Origin: Acidaminobacter sp.
GTDB taxonomy: Bacteria; Bacillota; Clostridia; Peptostreptococcales; Acidaminobacteraceae
Assembly: GCF_030247605.1 (NCBI RefSeq)
Contig: NZ_JAOTSB010000010.1
Location: 32,147-96,146 of the forward strand
Direction of reading: 5' to 3'
Length of the DNA: 64,000 nucleotides
The notes below the pieces were generated by a model. That model saw only the letters and a list, made by a program, of their open reading frames with translations, was not told where the DNA came from and did not search any database. The position numbers and the translations under genes were made by a program. Positions 36,610 to 46,064 of the stretch are shown one piece after another. Numbering within the stretch: the stretch's first letter is position 1; every line of letters starts with the position of its first letter.

Positions 36610-38601
36610 TTACTTGGCAAGATACGCGAGGATCCGATCCGCCACTTTGTCCGGGGTAAATCCAAAATGAGCCATGACAGCCTCTCCCGGTCCGGACTCT
36701 CCGAAACGGTCAATGCCTATGGTCAGCCCCCCAAGGCCTGCAAACCGTTCCCAGCCCAGCGTTCTGCCCATCTCAATGGTAACCCGCTTCTCAACCGCCT
36801 TCGGAAGAACTGTTTCAATATAAGCAGGGCTTTGCTCAAGAAACTGCTCCACACAAGGCATGCTGACAACCCTCGGGTCCTTTCCCAGCGTCCTGAGCTT
36901 CAAAGCCGCCTTAACGGCCAATTCCACTTCAGAGCCCGTTGCCATCAAAATCAGCTCCGGCTTTTCTCCCTCTTCAGACAAAATCACATAGGCCCCCCGA
37001 TCGACCTGCGGATCCCGCTCTCCGAGACTGCCGAGGGTCTGCCGCGTCAAGATCAGCGCTGAAGGTCCTTCGACGCGCTTCAAAATCTCGATCCAGCTCG
37101 CAGCGGTCTCGATCCCGTCCGCCGGACGATAGACAAATAAATTCGGTATAGACCTGAGCAGCAGCAGGTGCTCGATTGGCTGGTGTGTCGGCCCGTCTTC
37201 CCCGACGGCTATACTGTCATGAGTGAAGACGTAAACCACCGGTACGCCCATGATCGCGGACAGGCGGATTGAAGGCTTCATATAATCGGCAAAGACCAGG
37301 AACGTCGAACCAAAGACCCGCAGCCCCCCATGCAGCGCCATGCCATTCAGGATCGCGCCCATGGCATGCTCCCTGACGCCAAAATTAATGTTCGCGCCTC
37401 CGCGGTTCATACGGCCAAAGTCGCCCTTGCCCTTCAGATAAGTCTTCGTGGAGCTGTTGAGGTCCGCCGACCCCCCCATCAGGTTTGGCGCCAGCCTGAC
37501 CAGCGCGTTCATGACTTCTCCGCCTACGCTGCGCGTCGCGTCGGCTTTATCAAAGAGCCTGTAGAAGGACGCAGCGTCAAAGCTGTCATGCATCAGTTCA
37601 TAGTCAAACCACTGCTTCCACTGCGCCGCCTTTTCGGGATAATTTTGAATATAGGATTCGACTTTTTCCTCCCACATGAACCGGTCGATCTCTCGCCGGT
37701 CAATAATGTCATTCATGTAGGCGAGAACCTCTTCAGGCACGTTGAAAAACTCATCCGGATCCGCCTCCATATGCCGCTTCGTCATAGCGAGCTCCTCCGC
37801 GCCGAGCGGCGCGCCGTGGGCAGCGGATTTTCCCGCCTTATTCGGACTGCCGTAGCCGATAGTCGTCTTCACCGAAATCAGCGACGGTCTCGACGTATCC
37901 AGCTTCGCCTCGCGGATCGCATCATGGATAGCCTTCAAATCATTGCCGTCCCCAACTCTCAATACGTGCCAGCCATAAGCGTCAAATCGCTTGAGGACAT
38001 CCTCCGTAAAGGTGATTTCCGTACCGCCGTCAATGGTAATCCCATTGTCGTCATAGAGGACAATCAGTTTTCCAAGCCTCAGATGCCCGGCAAGGGAAGC
38101 CGCTTCAGAGGCGACCCCTTCCATCAGGTCGCCATCACCCGCCAAGACATAGGTATAATGGTCCACCAGATTAAAGTCCTGCGTATTGAATTCCTCAGCC
38201 AGCCTCATCTCAGCAACTGCCATGCCAACGGCATTGCCAAAGCCCTGTCCCAGAGGTCCGGTAGTCGTTTCAACCCCAGGCGTCACATCAAATTCTGGAT
38301 GCCCGGGCGTCAGACTTCCAATTTGTCTGAATTTCTTCAAGTCCTCCAGGGTGACCTCATAGCCAAAAAGGTGGAGCAGACTGTAAAGCAGCGCGGAGCC
38401 ATGCCCCGCGGAAAGTACGAATCGATCGCGATCAGCCCAATGCGGGTCTGTGGCGCTGCCTTTCAAAAAGTCCTTCCAGAGGACATAGGCCATAGGCGCC
38501 GCGCCCATAGGAAGCCCGGGATGTCCTGAATTTGCTTTTTCAACCGCATCCGCTGACAATAAGCGGATGGTTTTAATGACTTCTTGGTCCATTGCGTACA
38601 T
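36610..38601 (-). CDS. tkt: transketolase, full length
   Basis: A 663-residue TPP enzyme of the pentose phosphate pathway. N-terminal [22 protein letters not shown]/Mg motif [19 protein letters not shown] ending DDNGITIDG; central [20 protein letters not shown] with the activating Glu; [20 protein letters not shown]-terminal domain with VSMPCVEQF. The ATG at 38601 is preceded by GGGAGG. Divergent from the HD gene. This is a second transketolase besides the split one at 21277-23047. Confidence 0.96.
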   Translation of the reverse strand: MYAMDQEVIKTIRLLSADAVEKANSGHPGLPMGAAPMAYVLWKDFLKGSATDPHWADRDRFVLSAGHGSALLYSLLHLFGYEVTLEDLKKFRQIGSLTPGHPEFDVTPGVETTTGPLGQGFGNAVGMAVAEMRLAEEFNTQDFNLVDHYTYVLAGDGDLMEGVASEAASLAGHLRLGKLIVLYDDNGITIDGGTEITFTEDVLKRFDAYGWHVLRVGDGNDLKAIHDAIREAKLDTSRPSLISVKTTIGYGSPNKAGKSAAHGAPLGAEELAMTKRHMEADPDEFFNVPEEVLAYMNDIIDRREIDRFMWEEKVESYIQNYPEKAAQWKQWFDYELMHDSFDAASFYRLFDKADATRSVGGEVMNALVRLAPNLMGGSADLNSSTKTYLKGKGDFGRMNRGGANINFGVREHAMGAILNGMALHGGLRVFGSTFLVFADYMKPSIRLSAIMGVPVVYVFTHDSIAVGEDGPTHQPIEHLLLLRSIPNLFVYRPADGIETAASWIEILKRVEGPSALILTRQTLGSLGERDPQVDRGAYVILSEEGEKPELILMATGSEVELAVKAALKLRTLGKDPRVVSMPCVEQFLEQSPAYIETVLPKAVEKRVTIEMGRTLGWERFAGLGGLTIGIDRFGESGPGEAVMAHFGFTPDKVADRILAYLAK

Positions 38602-38650
38602 ATTGACACCTCCCAATGAATCTCTTTTATATATACACCATCTCAGAACT

Positions 38651-38678
38651 TTGAAACTTCATCTGAAAGGCGTATAAT
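38651..38678 (+). promoter_or_regulatory. promoter of the HD-domain gene
   Basis: TTGAAA (38651-38656), a 16-nt spacer and TATAAT (38673-38678), 46 nt before the chosen ATG. It supports the downstream ATG over the upstream in-frame GTG/ATG region. Confidence 0.7.
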
Positions 38679-38723
38679 AAAATGGTTGGGACATTCAGAC
38701 AACCTACTGGGAGGCGTCATGTC

Positions 38724-39284
38724 ATGAAACTCTATGAAGCCATTCACACCATCATGAAGGCACATCAGGGTCAGATCCGCAAACTGGATGGAGACCCCTA
38801 CGCCGTGCATCCCATCGAAGTCTCTCTCATGGTTTCGAAGTGGGGCGCGGATGAAAGCGTGGTCATTGCCGCCTTGCTGCATGATGTCGTCGAAGACACA
38901 ATATGGACGCTTGATGAAGTGGCCGCACAGTTTGGCTCAGATGTCGCCGCTCTGGTCGCCTTTTGCTCAGAGTATGATAAATCTCAGGCCTGGAGTGTCA
39001 GAAAACAGGCTATGATTGAAAAAGTCAGCCAGCCAGGTAATCTGGACGCGAAGCTCATTATTCTTGCGGATAAACTTTGCAATCTCAAAAGCATAGCCCG
39101 CAGCCTTGAGGAAATGGATGAAAGCGTTGTCTGGTCCAGCTTTAATGCGCCAAAGGAAGATCAGTACTGGTATTACAGGGAGATGACCCACGCACTTAAG
39201 GCTCTTGAGTCCAATCCCCTTTGCAGAGAGGATTATGCCTTGCTGACACGCATGATAGAAAAAATCTTCAATACACCGCTTTAA
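38724..39284 (+). CDS. small HD-domain protein, (p)ppGpp hydrolase-like (MESH1/SAH type)
   Basis: A 186-residue protein with the Rel/Spo hydrolase-type HD domain only: metal ligand His29 in YAVHPIEVS, His53-Asp54 and Glu57-Asp58 in LLHDVVEDT, and a later ADKLCNLKSIARSL matching the RelA ADRLHNMRT helix. No synthetase, TGS or ACT domain. Family members (MESH1/HDDC3, small alarmone hydrolases) split (p)ppGpp; some HD proteins of this kind act on other nucleotides. ATG 38724 has GGGAGG upstream. Single gene with its own promoter and terminator. Confidence 0.82.
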   Translation: MKLYEAIHTIMKAHQGQIRKLDGDPYAVHPIEVSLMVSKWGADESVVIAALLHDVVEDTIWTLDEVAAQFGSDVAALVAFCSEYDKSQAWSVRKQAMIEKVSQPGNLDAKLIILADKLCNLKSIARSLEEMDESVVWSSFNAPKEDQYWYYREMTHALKALESNPLCREDYALLTRMIEKIFNTPL

Positions 39285-39333
39285 GGACAGTGTTCACGTC
39301 CGCATTTAAAGCCAGCATTTAGCACAAACTAAG

Positions 39334-39389
39334 AGGGACTGCCGCAAACTGATGTCAAATCAAGTTGCGGCAGTCCCTTATATTTTTTT
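39334..39389 (+). terminator. terminator of the HD-domain gene
   Basis: A perfect 14-bp stem (AGGGACTGCCGCAA with TTGCGGCAGTCCCT) and a 17-nt loop, followed by TATATTTTTTT on the plus strand. Confidence 0.9.
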
Positions 39390-39405
39390 GGCTTATCACA
39401 CAGCC

Positions 39406-40326
39406 CTATAACTCGTTCACCGGCCCCAGCGCTTTGGCGATCTCCGCAGCCAGCTTCGCGTTATTCAGCACTAAGGCAATGTTGGATTCCAAGCTCTGAC
39501 CCTCCGTCAGCGCCTTGACTTTGGCAAGCAGGAAAGGGGTAGACTCTTTGCCTCGGATGTGGTTTGCAGCAGCCTCTTCCAGCGCAGTCTCAATGGCGTC
39601 GTTGATCAGGTCCTCATCCATGGCAAAGGCTTCCGGAATCGGATTGGCAATGACGACGCCTCCGGTGAGTCCCAGAGCCCATTTCGTCCTTAAAATATCC
39701 GCTGCGTCTTCCGGCGATTCCAGCTTTGCATCTACGCGATAGCCGCTGGTGCGCGTGTAGAAAGCGGGGAAATCTTCTGTTTTATAACCCAGCACCGGCA
39801 CGCCCATGGTCTCCAGGTATTCCAGAGTGAGGCCAATGTCCAAAATGGACTTGGCACCGGCACATACCACTGCCACGTTAGTTTTCCCGAGCTCCTGCAA
39901 ATCCGCGGAGATGTCAAAGCTCTCGGAAGCGCCCCGGTGGACACCGCCTATACCACCTGTGGCAAAGACTCTAATTCCTGCCATTTCAGCCAGGATCATA
40001 GTCGTGGCAACGGTTGTAGCGCCGTTCAACTTTCTGGCCACCACAGTTGCCAGGTCTCTGCGGGAAACCTTAACCACATCGTCAGACTTTCCGAATTCTT
40101 CGATTTCCTCAGGCGTCAGACCAATCTTAAGCTTACCGCCCATGATGCCGATGGTCGCAGGAATCGCCCCCGCCTCCCTGACTTGCTCTTCAACTTCAAG
40201 GGCAGTCTGGACGTTCTGGGGATAGGGCATCCCATGTGAAATAATGGTGGACTCGAGAGCGACAACCGGAAGGCCCAGTGCAAGGGCTTCCGCCACCTCA
40301 GGATGGATATCAGGAATCAATTTCAT
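39406..40326 (-). CDS. psuG: pseudouridine-5'-phosphate glycosidase
   Basis: A 306-residue enzyme that splits pseudouridine 5'-phosphate into uracil and ribose 5-phosphate. Diagnostic stretches: [51 protein letters not shown] (catalytic-site region) and [17 protein letters not shown] precedes the ATG. It lies 68 nt downstream of the pseudouridine kinase gene, completing a two-step salvage pathway for modified nucleosides from RNA turnover. Confidence 0.96.
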   Translation of the reverse strand: MKLIPDIHPEVAEALALGLPVVALESTIISHGMPYPQNVQTALEVEEQVREAGAIPATIGIMGGKLKIGLTPEEIEEFGKSDDVVKVSRRDLATVVARKLNGATTVATTMILAEMAGIRVFATGGIGGVHRGASESFDISADLQELGKTNVAVVCAGAKSILDIGLTLEYLETMGVPVLGYKTEDFPAFYTRTSGYRVDAKLESPEDAADILRTKWALGLTGGVVIANPIPEAFAMDEDLINDAIETALEEAAANHIRGKESTPFLLAKVKALTEGQSLESNIALVLNNAKLAAEIAKALGPVNEL

Positions 40327-40394
40327 AATATTATTTGCTCCTTTCTCTACTCGGCAGAGACTCTCCTAGTCTGATGCCGGTTACAGGGTTTCAC

Positions 40395-41498
40395 TTACAG
40401 CCGATCTTCAATTTTATGGGCATTCAGTCGGTTCAACAGCAAATTTTCATTCAGATTCTGAGCAATGGCATCTGCGCTTTCAAGGGTCAATTCCGCCATA
40501 GACATGGCGCAATCCATTGCGGAGCGGTCATCAAGCTTGCTGATAGCGCTGTAAATGAGCCCCGCCATAAAAGCATCTCCCGCACCTGTGGCATTCGCGG
40601 ATTTTACAGGCAGCGACCTGAAAAATTGAACCGTCTCACGGGTAGCGTAAAGCGCGCCTTGGGCTCCAATGCTGACAACGACACGCCGGATACCGTTTTC
40701 ACACAGGACCTTCGCCGCTTTCTTCGCAGCGTCGAGGGTGTCCGTCTTCATTCCAGTCAGGGCCTCCAGCTCTTTTTGGTTGGGTTTCAGTGTATCTATA
40801 CCCTCCAGGGCGCCTTTAAGCCGCTCGGATTTTGGAGCGGATACAGGATCTACATAAATAGGGATGTGACGATATTGAGACATCAGATAGGTCAGCGTCT
40901 TTTCCGGCAGGTTGGTGTCCGCTATGATGGCTGCCGCCCCGCTGAGCAGCGCGTCCTCCCGGCGCAGCGCTTCCACATCCAGCTGATCCATGACCGCCAT
41001 ACTCGAAAGCGCCAGCTTCATCTCCCCATCCGGTTCAATCATGGCCAGATAAAGAGAAGTGGACGCTCCGGGAATTTTCAGTGTGGCGCGCGTATCGATG
41101 CCCGCCTCTCTGCAGCGTTCCAGCAGCTGCTGGCCATAGAGGTCCTGACCAACCGCCGTCATAAGGTGAACTTCAAGTCCCAAGCGGGCCAGGTTTTCAG
41201 CGATATTGCGCCCTACTCCGCCAGGTGACAGCAGCGTCCGTCCAGGGTTGGACTCGCCCTCTAAAAAATCCCGGTCCGAGAAGCCCATCAGATCCATTGT
41301 CGCGCCGCCAATCACCACCACATAATCACCGGTATTCAAGATGTAGCCTTTTCCGGCAATCCAGCCTTTCTTGATCAGGTTCGAAATGTGTACCGCCACA
41401 GAGGACCGTTGAATCCCAAGTCGATCTGCAATCTCCTGCTGGGAGACCATAGGATTTTCACGGATAAGTTGGTAGATTTCTTGTTCTCTCTGAGTCAT
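40395..41498 (-). CDS. psuK: PfkB-family pseudouridine kinase with N-terminal winged helix
   Basis: A 367-residue protein combining a DNA-binding winged helix-turn-helix (about 1-52, MVSQQEIADRLGIQRSSVAVHI) with a PfkB kinase (about 57-362; GGVGRNIAENLA at 93-104, catalytic Asp308 in NATGAGDAF). Neighbouring psuG identifies the substrate as pseudouridine, phosphorylated with ATP. The HTH fusion is known in this family and suggests autoregulation. The promoter carries tandem operator-like repeats over the start site. ATG with AGGTG upstream. Confidence 0.92.
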   Translation of the reverse strand: MTQREQEIYQLIRENPMVSQQEIADRLGIQRSSVAVHISNLIKKGWIAGKGYILNTGDYVVVIGGATMDLMGFSDRDFLEGESNPGRTLLSPGGVGRNIAENLARLGLEVHLMTAVGQDLYGQQLLERCREAGIDTRATLKIPGASTSLYLAMIEPDGEMKLALSSMAVMDQLDVEALRREDALLSGAAAIIADTNLPEKTLTYLMSQYRHIPIYVDPVSAPKSERLKGALEGIDTLKPNQKELEALTGMKTDTLDAAKKAAKVLCENGIRRVVVSIGAQGALYATRETVQFFRSLPVKSANATGAGDAFMAGLIYSAISKLDDRSAMDCAMSMAELTLESADAIAQNLNENLLLNRLNAHKIEDRL

Positions 41499-41537
41499 GC
41501 TTCACCTGCTTTCATAAATTGCTTCAGATCATTATTT

Positions 41538-41571
41538 GTAATCACTTGTTTACGTCGTAATCATTTGTTTA
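41538..41571. promoter_or_regulatory. tandem operator-like direct repeats at psuKG promoter
   Basis: GTAATCACTTGTTTA (41538-41552) and GTAATCATTTGTTTA (41557-41571) differ at one base and are 19 bp apart. They begin right after the -10 element and cover the expected start site, a repressor position. The likely ligand is the HTH of PsuK itself (inference). Confidence 0.65.
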
Positions 41572-41575
41572 TTTA

Positions 41576-41604
41576 ATTATATAAACCTCTTCCTCATTTG
41601 TCAA
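41576..41604 (-). promoter_or_regulatory. perfect consensus promoter of psuKG
   Basis: On the minus strand TTGACA (41604-41599), a 17-nt spacer and TATAAT (41581-41576). The start lies ~70 nt before psuK. Confidence 0.9.
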
Positions 41605-41636
41605 GACTTCTAAAAAAATGACAATTGAAATATTAA

Positions 41637-41687
41637 GGGAGGGGGCAGGCGTCGATAGGCCCAAGCCACTGATACTAGCTTCCACCT
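41637..41687. repeat. intergenic repeat family, copy 2
   Basis: Same element as at 32065: purine-rich left arm (GGGAGG), core GTCGATAGGC (41651-41660), GGC-CCAA-GCC, ACTGATA, then CTTCC. The arms differ in sequence from the other copies but can still pair (GGAGG/CTTCC). It lies between the cysQ-like gene terminator and the psuKG promoter. Confidence 0.7.
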
Positions 41688-41701
41688 ATTTATCTGCATT
41701 C

Positions 41702-41743
41702 AAAAAAAACGTCCAAAATGTTGGTATCTCAACATTTTGGACG
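41702..41743 (-). terminator. terminator of the cysQ-like gene (addB-sbcC cluster)
   Basis: A perfect 14-bp stem (CGTCCAAAATGTTG with CAACATTTTGGACG) and a 6-nt loop, followed on the minus strand by eight T's. Confidence 0.93.
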
Positions 41744-41775
41744 CACATTAATCACTGCATTTCCCTTAGAGCCTC

Positions 41776-42552
41776 TTATTCCAATCGATTCTCTGGGCGG
41801 TTTAAAATCAAAAATCCATTGTCATTCTTGATCTTCTTCGTGTTGTACTTGAAAAACGAGTGATCGAGCTGCCTGAAATAGCCCCCCGCCTCGGTCACGA
41901 TCAGATCCACAGGTGCCGTGTCCCACACCATGGTGTGGCCGAAATTATAATAGATATCATAATCTCCACGGGCGATCAGGCAGCCTTTATAAGCGCTTCC
42001 CATTCTGTGAATGACGAGAATGCGCTCTGAGTGTTTGGCCAGAAGCTCAGCATAGCGAATGGTTTCATGGGATCTGGATTTCAAAGCATACAAGTCGACC
42101 AATCGCTCGGACACATGAAGCCGGGTAACCTGTCCCTCTTTTTCCATGAAGGCCCCTTCCCCGCGAATTGCGAAAAACAGTTCTTCCTTGACCGGCGCGT
42201 AGACGACGCCCATGACGATCTCACGTTCTTTGGCCAACGCTATATTTATCGTAAATTCACCATTTTTCTTGATGAATTCTTTAGTGCCGTCCAGCGGATC
42301 CACAATCCAGCAATACTCCTTTTCCAATCGGATCGGGTCATCAATGGATTCCTCCGACAGGAAGCCGTGATGAGGAAACGCGTGAATCAGTCTATCCAAA
42401 ATGAGCGCGTTGGAAGCATAATCCGCTCTCGTCACAGGCGTATCATCACTTTTCAGAATTACTTCAATATCTTCAAAGTAAACCTCAAGAATTGCGCGCC
42501 CTGCTTCCAAAGCCGCCTTTCTGGCGACTTCCAGTTCATAGTCATACGCCAT
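41776..42552 (-). CDS. inositol-phosphatase family 3'(2'),5'-bisphosphate nucleotidase (CysQ-like)
   Basis: A 258-residue Mg-dependent phosphatase. The metal-binding motif DPLDGTKEF (about residues 84-92) with an upstream SEE (LSEESIDDP) and downstream WDTAPVDLIVTEAGG are the three IMPase signatures. DGTKEF is the CysQ form that hydrolyses 3'-phosphoadenosine 5'-phosphate, a product of sulfate assimilation and of RNA/acyl-carrier turnover. It follows sbcC by 32 nt and ends the cluster. Inositol monophosphatase activity is the alternative. Confidence 0.88.
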   Translation of the reverse strand: MAYDYELEVARKAALEAGRAILEVYFEDIEVILKSDDTPVTRADYASNALILDRLIHAFPHHGFLSEESIDDPIRLEKEYCWIVDPLDGTKEFIKKNGEFTINIALAKEREIVMGVVYAPVKEELFFAIRGEGAFMEKEGQVTRLHVSERLVDLYALKSRSHETIRYAELLAKHSERILVIHRMGSAYKGCLIARGDYDIYYNFGHTMVWDTAPVDLIVTEAGGYFRQLDHSFFKYNTKKIKNDNGFLILNRPENRLE

Positions 42553-42584
42553 AACATCACATCCAAACCGTTAGTTTCAGACCA

Positions 42585-45500
42585 TCAGTTCACAACAACC
42601 TGCACACGGGTACCGGCGACACCAGGCTCAGCCGGTGTTACATCAAGCCTTACCGGGACCCTAGCTTTCAGCGCTTCTACATGGGAGATCAGCCCTACGC
42701 TGAGCTGGTCACCAATCAGCGTCTCCAGGGAATGCATCACAACATCGAGCAGCGCCGCGTCCAGACTGCCAAAACCCTCGTCCAGCAAAAAGGTCTCCAG
42801 CCTTATTTTGCCTCTGAGCTGCAGCCTGGAGGACATGGCCAGCGCCAGCGCCAGAGATGCCATAAAGGTCTCTCCGCCGGACAGAGATCTCAGATCCCTG
42901 CTGACACCGCCCTGATGATGGTCAGATATCCTAAAGTTACCCCGTGAATCCACTTCTAAACGATAACGATTCGCGGTCATGATCATAAGCCTTCTCGAGG
43001 CTTCCTTCAAAATGTAGTCCAATTGGTTCATAGCCAAGAATTCAACGAATCTGTTGCCCCTCAGGAGTTTTTGAAGCACTTCAAAATAACCGGCTTCTTG
43101 TTTCAAGGTACTCAGCTGCTTTTCCACTGATTTTTTTTGTTCAAGGGATAAAGTCATCACCTTCAAGGATTCCACGGCTGTACTCCTGGCCTCCAAAGCG
43201 CGTGTCCATGCCTCCTGGGCTTCTCTCGACACAGTGGCTGCGCTTGCAATTGTCTCCTCAGTGATCACAGCTGCTGCAGAAAGGTCCTTATATTCTTCCA
43301 TTTTTTCTTTAAGTGTCCGCCCCTGCACCTCATAGTCTTGAATCCATTGATTCAGGCTCTCGACCTCATCTGAATTGAGCAGTGCAGCTCGCCATTGAAG
43401 CACATCCAGAAATCCGGCACCTTTCCACTTTTCCTCAAAGTGCTGACGACTTTCCTCAAGCTGATTCGTAGCGGCTTTCAAAGCAGCCTCCGCAGAGATC
43501 CAAGCGTTTTTTTGCCGCTCACTTTCCGTCTTTAAGGCATTTCGCTTTGCTTCCTCCAGCGGATATTCAGACTCTGTCACTTCAATCAGTCTGGTTAAAC
43601 GCTTAAAGGTTTTTTCCAGTTCGTCCACGTCTGTTGCTTCTCCGATCTCTGAAGCCAGGCGGTCCAGCTCTGCTTCAATTTGCTTCAGCGCGCTGACCAG
43701 CCGTTCCTTTTCAAGACTTGAAGCATTAACGTTCTGGAGCTGCTTCATCTTCTCTTCATTCCTGCGTTCGCGTTCAGCCTGAATTCTTTGAATCTCGGCC
43801 AGCCGCAATTCTGAGTGCAGCTTCTTCTCAGCAAGATCATCGAAAAGCTGCTCGAGTCCTGCATCGACTAATCCCGCCGACTCAGGCCTGCCGTGCCAAG
43901 TCTCCAAATAAGTCTGAATCGCCCTTTCCAGCTGCAGGAGAGACTCCAGCGCCATATCTTTTTTGGACTCCAATACCGCTTTTGCCTGTTTCTGAACTGA
44001 CATTTGTGCCAGATCCCGGTCTGCCTGATCTCTAAGTGCCTTAACCTGACTTTGAAGCGCAGCCTGATCTTTTTTCAGGGCTTCCAGCCTTAACTCGCAC
44101 GCAGCGCGTTCCTTTTGCTGCAACTCCAGCGACCGGGTAAGCTCGTCACCTTTGGCATCGAGGGCCGCAAGGCGCTCCTGACCGTTCTCACCCTCGACCG
44201 CCATCAGCCCCTTACGTTTGTTCAGACTCTCCACCAGCCGGAGCTCTTGGTGTCTTAGGACCGCAATTGCCTGGTCCTCTTCTTCAAACCAGCGCAGCCA
44301 TGCGTGATCCGCTTCGTCACGGAGGTCAGTCTCATGAAGACTATAGAGGTGCCCGCACACCGGACATGGATCACCCTCATTTAATGTCGTTCTGAGTCTG
44401 GCTGCAAGCGACGCGTTGTATTGGTCCCGGCTTTCCTCCAGTCTCTTGGCTCTCTCATGCAGATCCGACCTCAGCGCTTCCAAAGCCTTCTCTTCATCCA
44501 TTTGATCACGCAGATGACCCTTCAGCGTCTCCAGATCAGAAGTAAGGGCTAAACTCTGACGCTGCGTTTTCTCCTGTTGATCTCTGGATTGTTCACGCCG
44601 GACAGTTAACGTCTCAATATCTTCTATGACAGTCTGCAGCTTAGCTTCACTGTCTTTGACCTTCTCCTGAGACTCGCCCAGTGTTTTCTCAAAAAGCGAT
44701 AATACCTTTTGGCTCTCCTCAAGGGATCTTTCGACCGCCGCTAAGCTTTTCAGTTCCTCAGCCCGTTTGTCCCACTTGCTTTGTACTGCCAAAAAGGCTT
44801 CCGCTGCCTTCGAAGACATACCCTCTTTTTCCTGAAGTTCAGACAAATCCCCCAGCTTCTGAGAATACTCTGCCAAGGCTTGATCCAGCACCTCAAGCTT
44901 ATGGCATTCCACTTCCAAATGAACCCGCTGAGCTTCGACCAAAGTCATATGCTTCTCATGTTCCAGCTTAAGCTGAGACACAGCCTGTCCTTGTACCCAT
45001 CTGCTCTTGGCCAGCGCAGCCTCATGCTTCATAAGCGGCAGGTTTAAAAAAGCCTGTTCCAGATCCTTAAATGCCACACCATGGGACTCGAAGGCTTCCT
45101 TCGCGGCAGCATAATCAGAAGAAGCAGACATCTCCAACCTCTGGCTCTCTTCAAAAAGCCTTTCGCTTTGTCTGAAGTGCCGCTCTGCCTCCGTTGCTGC
45201 GGCCGCTTTCCCATGGAGTTCCAGCCGGCTCTTTTTATTCAGGCAGTCACTCCCGGCCTTTTCATGGCGCAGGCTCGCCGCCTTTAAAACCTGCAGCCGC
45301 TTCTGACGGTCATATTGCTGAGATAACGCATCATAAACCGCCTTTAGACGCTGCACCTCACGCTCCAGCTCCAATGTCTGCCTGTCCCAATGCGCGGCCG
45401 TTTCCTTCAGGAGCGTCAGCTTAGTCTGATCCACATCAGCATAAGCCGCCAGCTGGCCTTCAAGCTGATCCCTCTGGGACTGAAGCCTGCCGAGCACCTT

Positions 45501-46064
45501 CTTCAGCCGCTCAAGCAGCTTGTCGCCATAGATCTCCAGCCCAAAAAGATTTTGCAGCATATTTCGGCGGTCCTTGGGATCCAGTTGTATGAACTCGCTG
45601 AATTTCCCCTGAGGCAGCACCACCATCTTCAAAAACTCGCTGTCACTCAGACCCAGGATATCCTGGATCCTGTGGTTCACTTCATTTTGCTTGTCCTCAA
45701 CCTGAAGAAGCTCTCCCTCGAGGGTTCGTACCACCAGCCGCGACTGATGGGACCTATAGCCTTCCCCCGACCTTCGGAACACCCTTCGGATCTCAATTTC
45801 CCTGACAACGCCTTCTATCGCCGTTCGAAACACGAATTCCAGCTCCGCCTGGTCGCATTCCGTGTTGATAAAATCCTTTGTGCCCCTCGGCATGCTGCCC
45901 GGCCCATAGAGGCTCATCACAATCCCGTCAATGATCGTCGATTTCCCTGAACCCGTCGGGCCAAATATCCCAAACAGGCCCTTTGATGAAAGCGCCTCAA
46001 AATCAATAGTCTGAGTGGACTCAAAGCTGTTGAGTCCGCCGATGGTCAACCTGACCGGTCTCAT
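42585..46064 (-). CDS. sbcC: SbcC, Rad50-like SMC nuclease subunit
   Basis: A 1159-residue ATPase of the SbcCD (Mre11-Rad50 type) nuclease that opens hairpins and processes DNA ends. The N-terminal Walker A is FGPTGSGKSTII (about residue 38), with long coiled coils from about 180 to 1010. The zinc hook is CPVCG at Cys567/Cys570. The C-terminal signature is LSGGETFMASLALALAMS and Walker B FLLDEGFGSLD. The ATG overlaps the sbcD stop (ATGA). Confidence 0.96.
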   Translation of the reverse strand: MRPVRLTIGGLNSFESTQTIDFEALSSKGLFGIFGPTGSGKSTIIDGIVMSLYGPGSMPRGTKDFINTECDQAELEFVFRTAIEGVVREIEIRRVFRRSGEGYRSHQSRLVVRTLEGELLQVEDKQNEVNHRIQDILGLSDSEFLKMVVLPQGKFSEFIQLDPKDRRNMLQNLFGLEIYGDKLLERLKKVLGRLQSQRDQLEGQLAAYADVDQTKLTLLKETAAHWDRQTLELEREVQRLKAVYDALSQQYDRQKRLQVLKAASLRHEKAGSDCLNKKSRLELHGKAAAATEAERHFRQSERLFEESQRLEMSASSDYAAAKEAFESHGVAFKDLEQAFLNLPLMKHEAALAKSRWVQGQAVSQLKLEHEKHMTLVEAQRVHLEVECHKLEVLDQALAEYSQKLGDLSELQEKEGMSSKAAEAFLAVQSKWDKRAEELKSLAAVERSLEESQKVLSLFEKTLGESQEKVKDSEAKLQTVIEDIETLTVRREQSRDQQEKTQRQSLALTSDLETLKGHLRDQMDEEKALEALRSDLHERAKRLEESRDQYNASLAARLRTTLNEGDPCPVCGHLYSLHETDLRDEADHAWLRWFEEEDQAIAVLRHQELRLVESLNKRKGLMAVEGENGQERLAALDAKGDELTRSLELQQKERAACELRLEALKKDQAALQSQVKALRDQADRDLAQMSVQKQAKAVLESKKDMALESLLQLERAIQTYLETWHGRPESAGLVDAGLEQLFDDLAEKKLHSELRLAEIQRIQAERERRNEEKMKQLQNVNASSLEKERLVSALKQIEAELDRLASEIGEATDVDELEKTFKRLTRLIEVTESEYPLEEAKRNALKTESERQKNAWISAEAALKAATNQLEESRQHFEEKWKGAGFLDVLQWRAALLNSDEVESLNQWIQDYEVQGRTLKEKMEEYKDLSAAAVITEETIASAATVSREAQEAWTRALEARSTAVESLKVMTLSLEQKKSVEKQLSTLKQEAGYFEVLQKLLRGNRFVEFLAMNQLDYILKEASRRLMIMTANRYRLEVDSRGNFRISDHHQGGVSRDLRSLSGGETFMASLALALAMSSRLQLRGKIRLETFLLDEGFGSLDAALLDVVMHSLETLIGDQLSVGLISHVEALKARVPVRLDVTPAEPGVAGTRVQVVVN

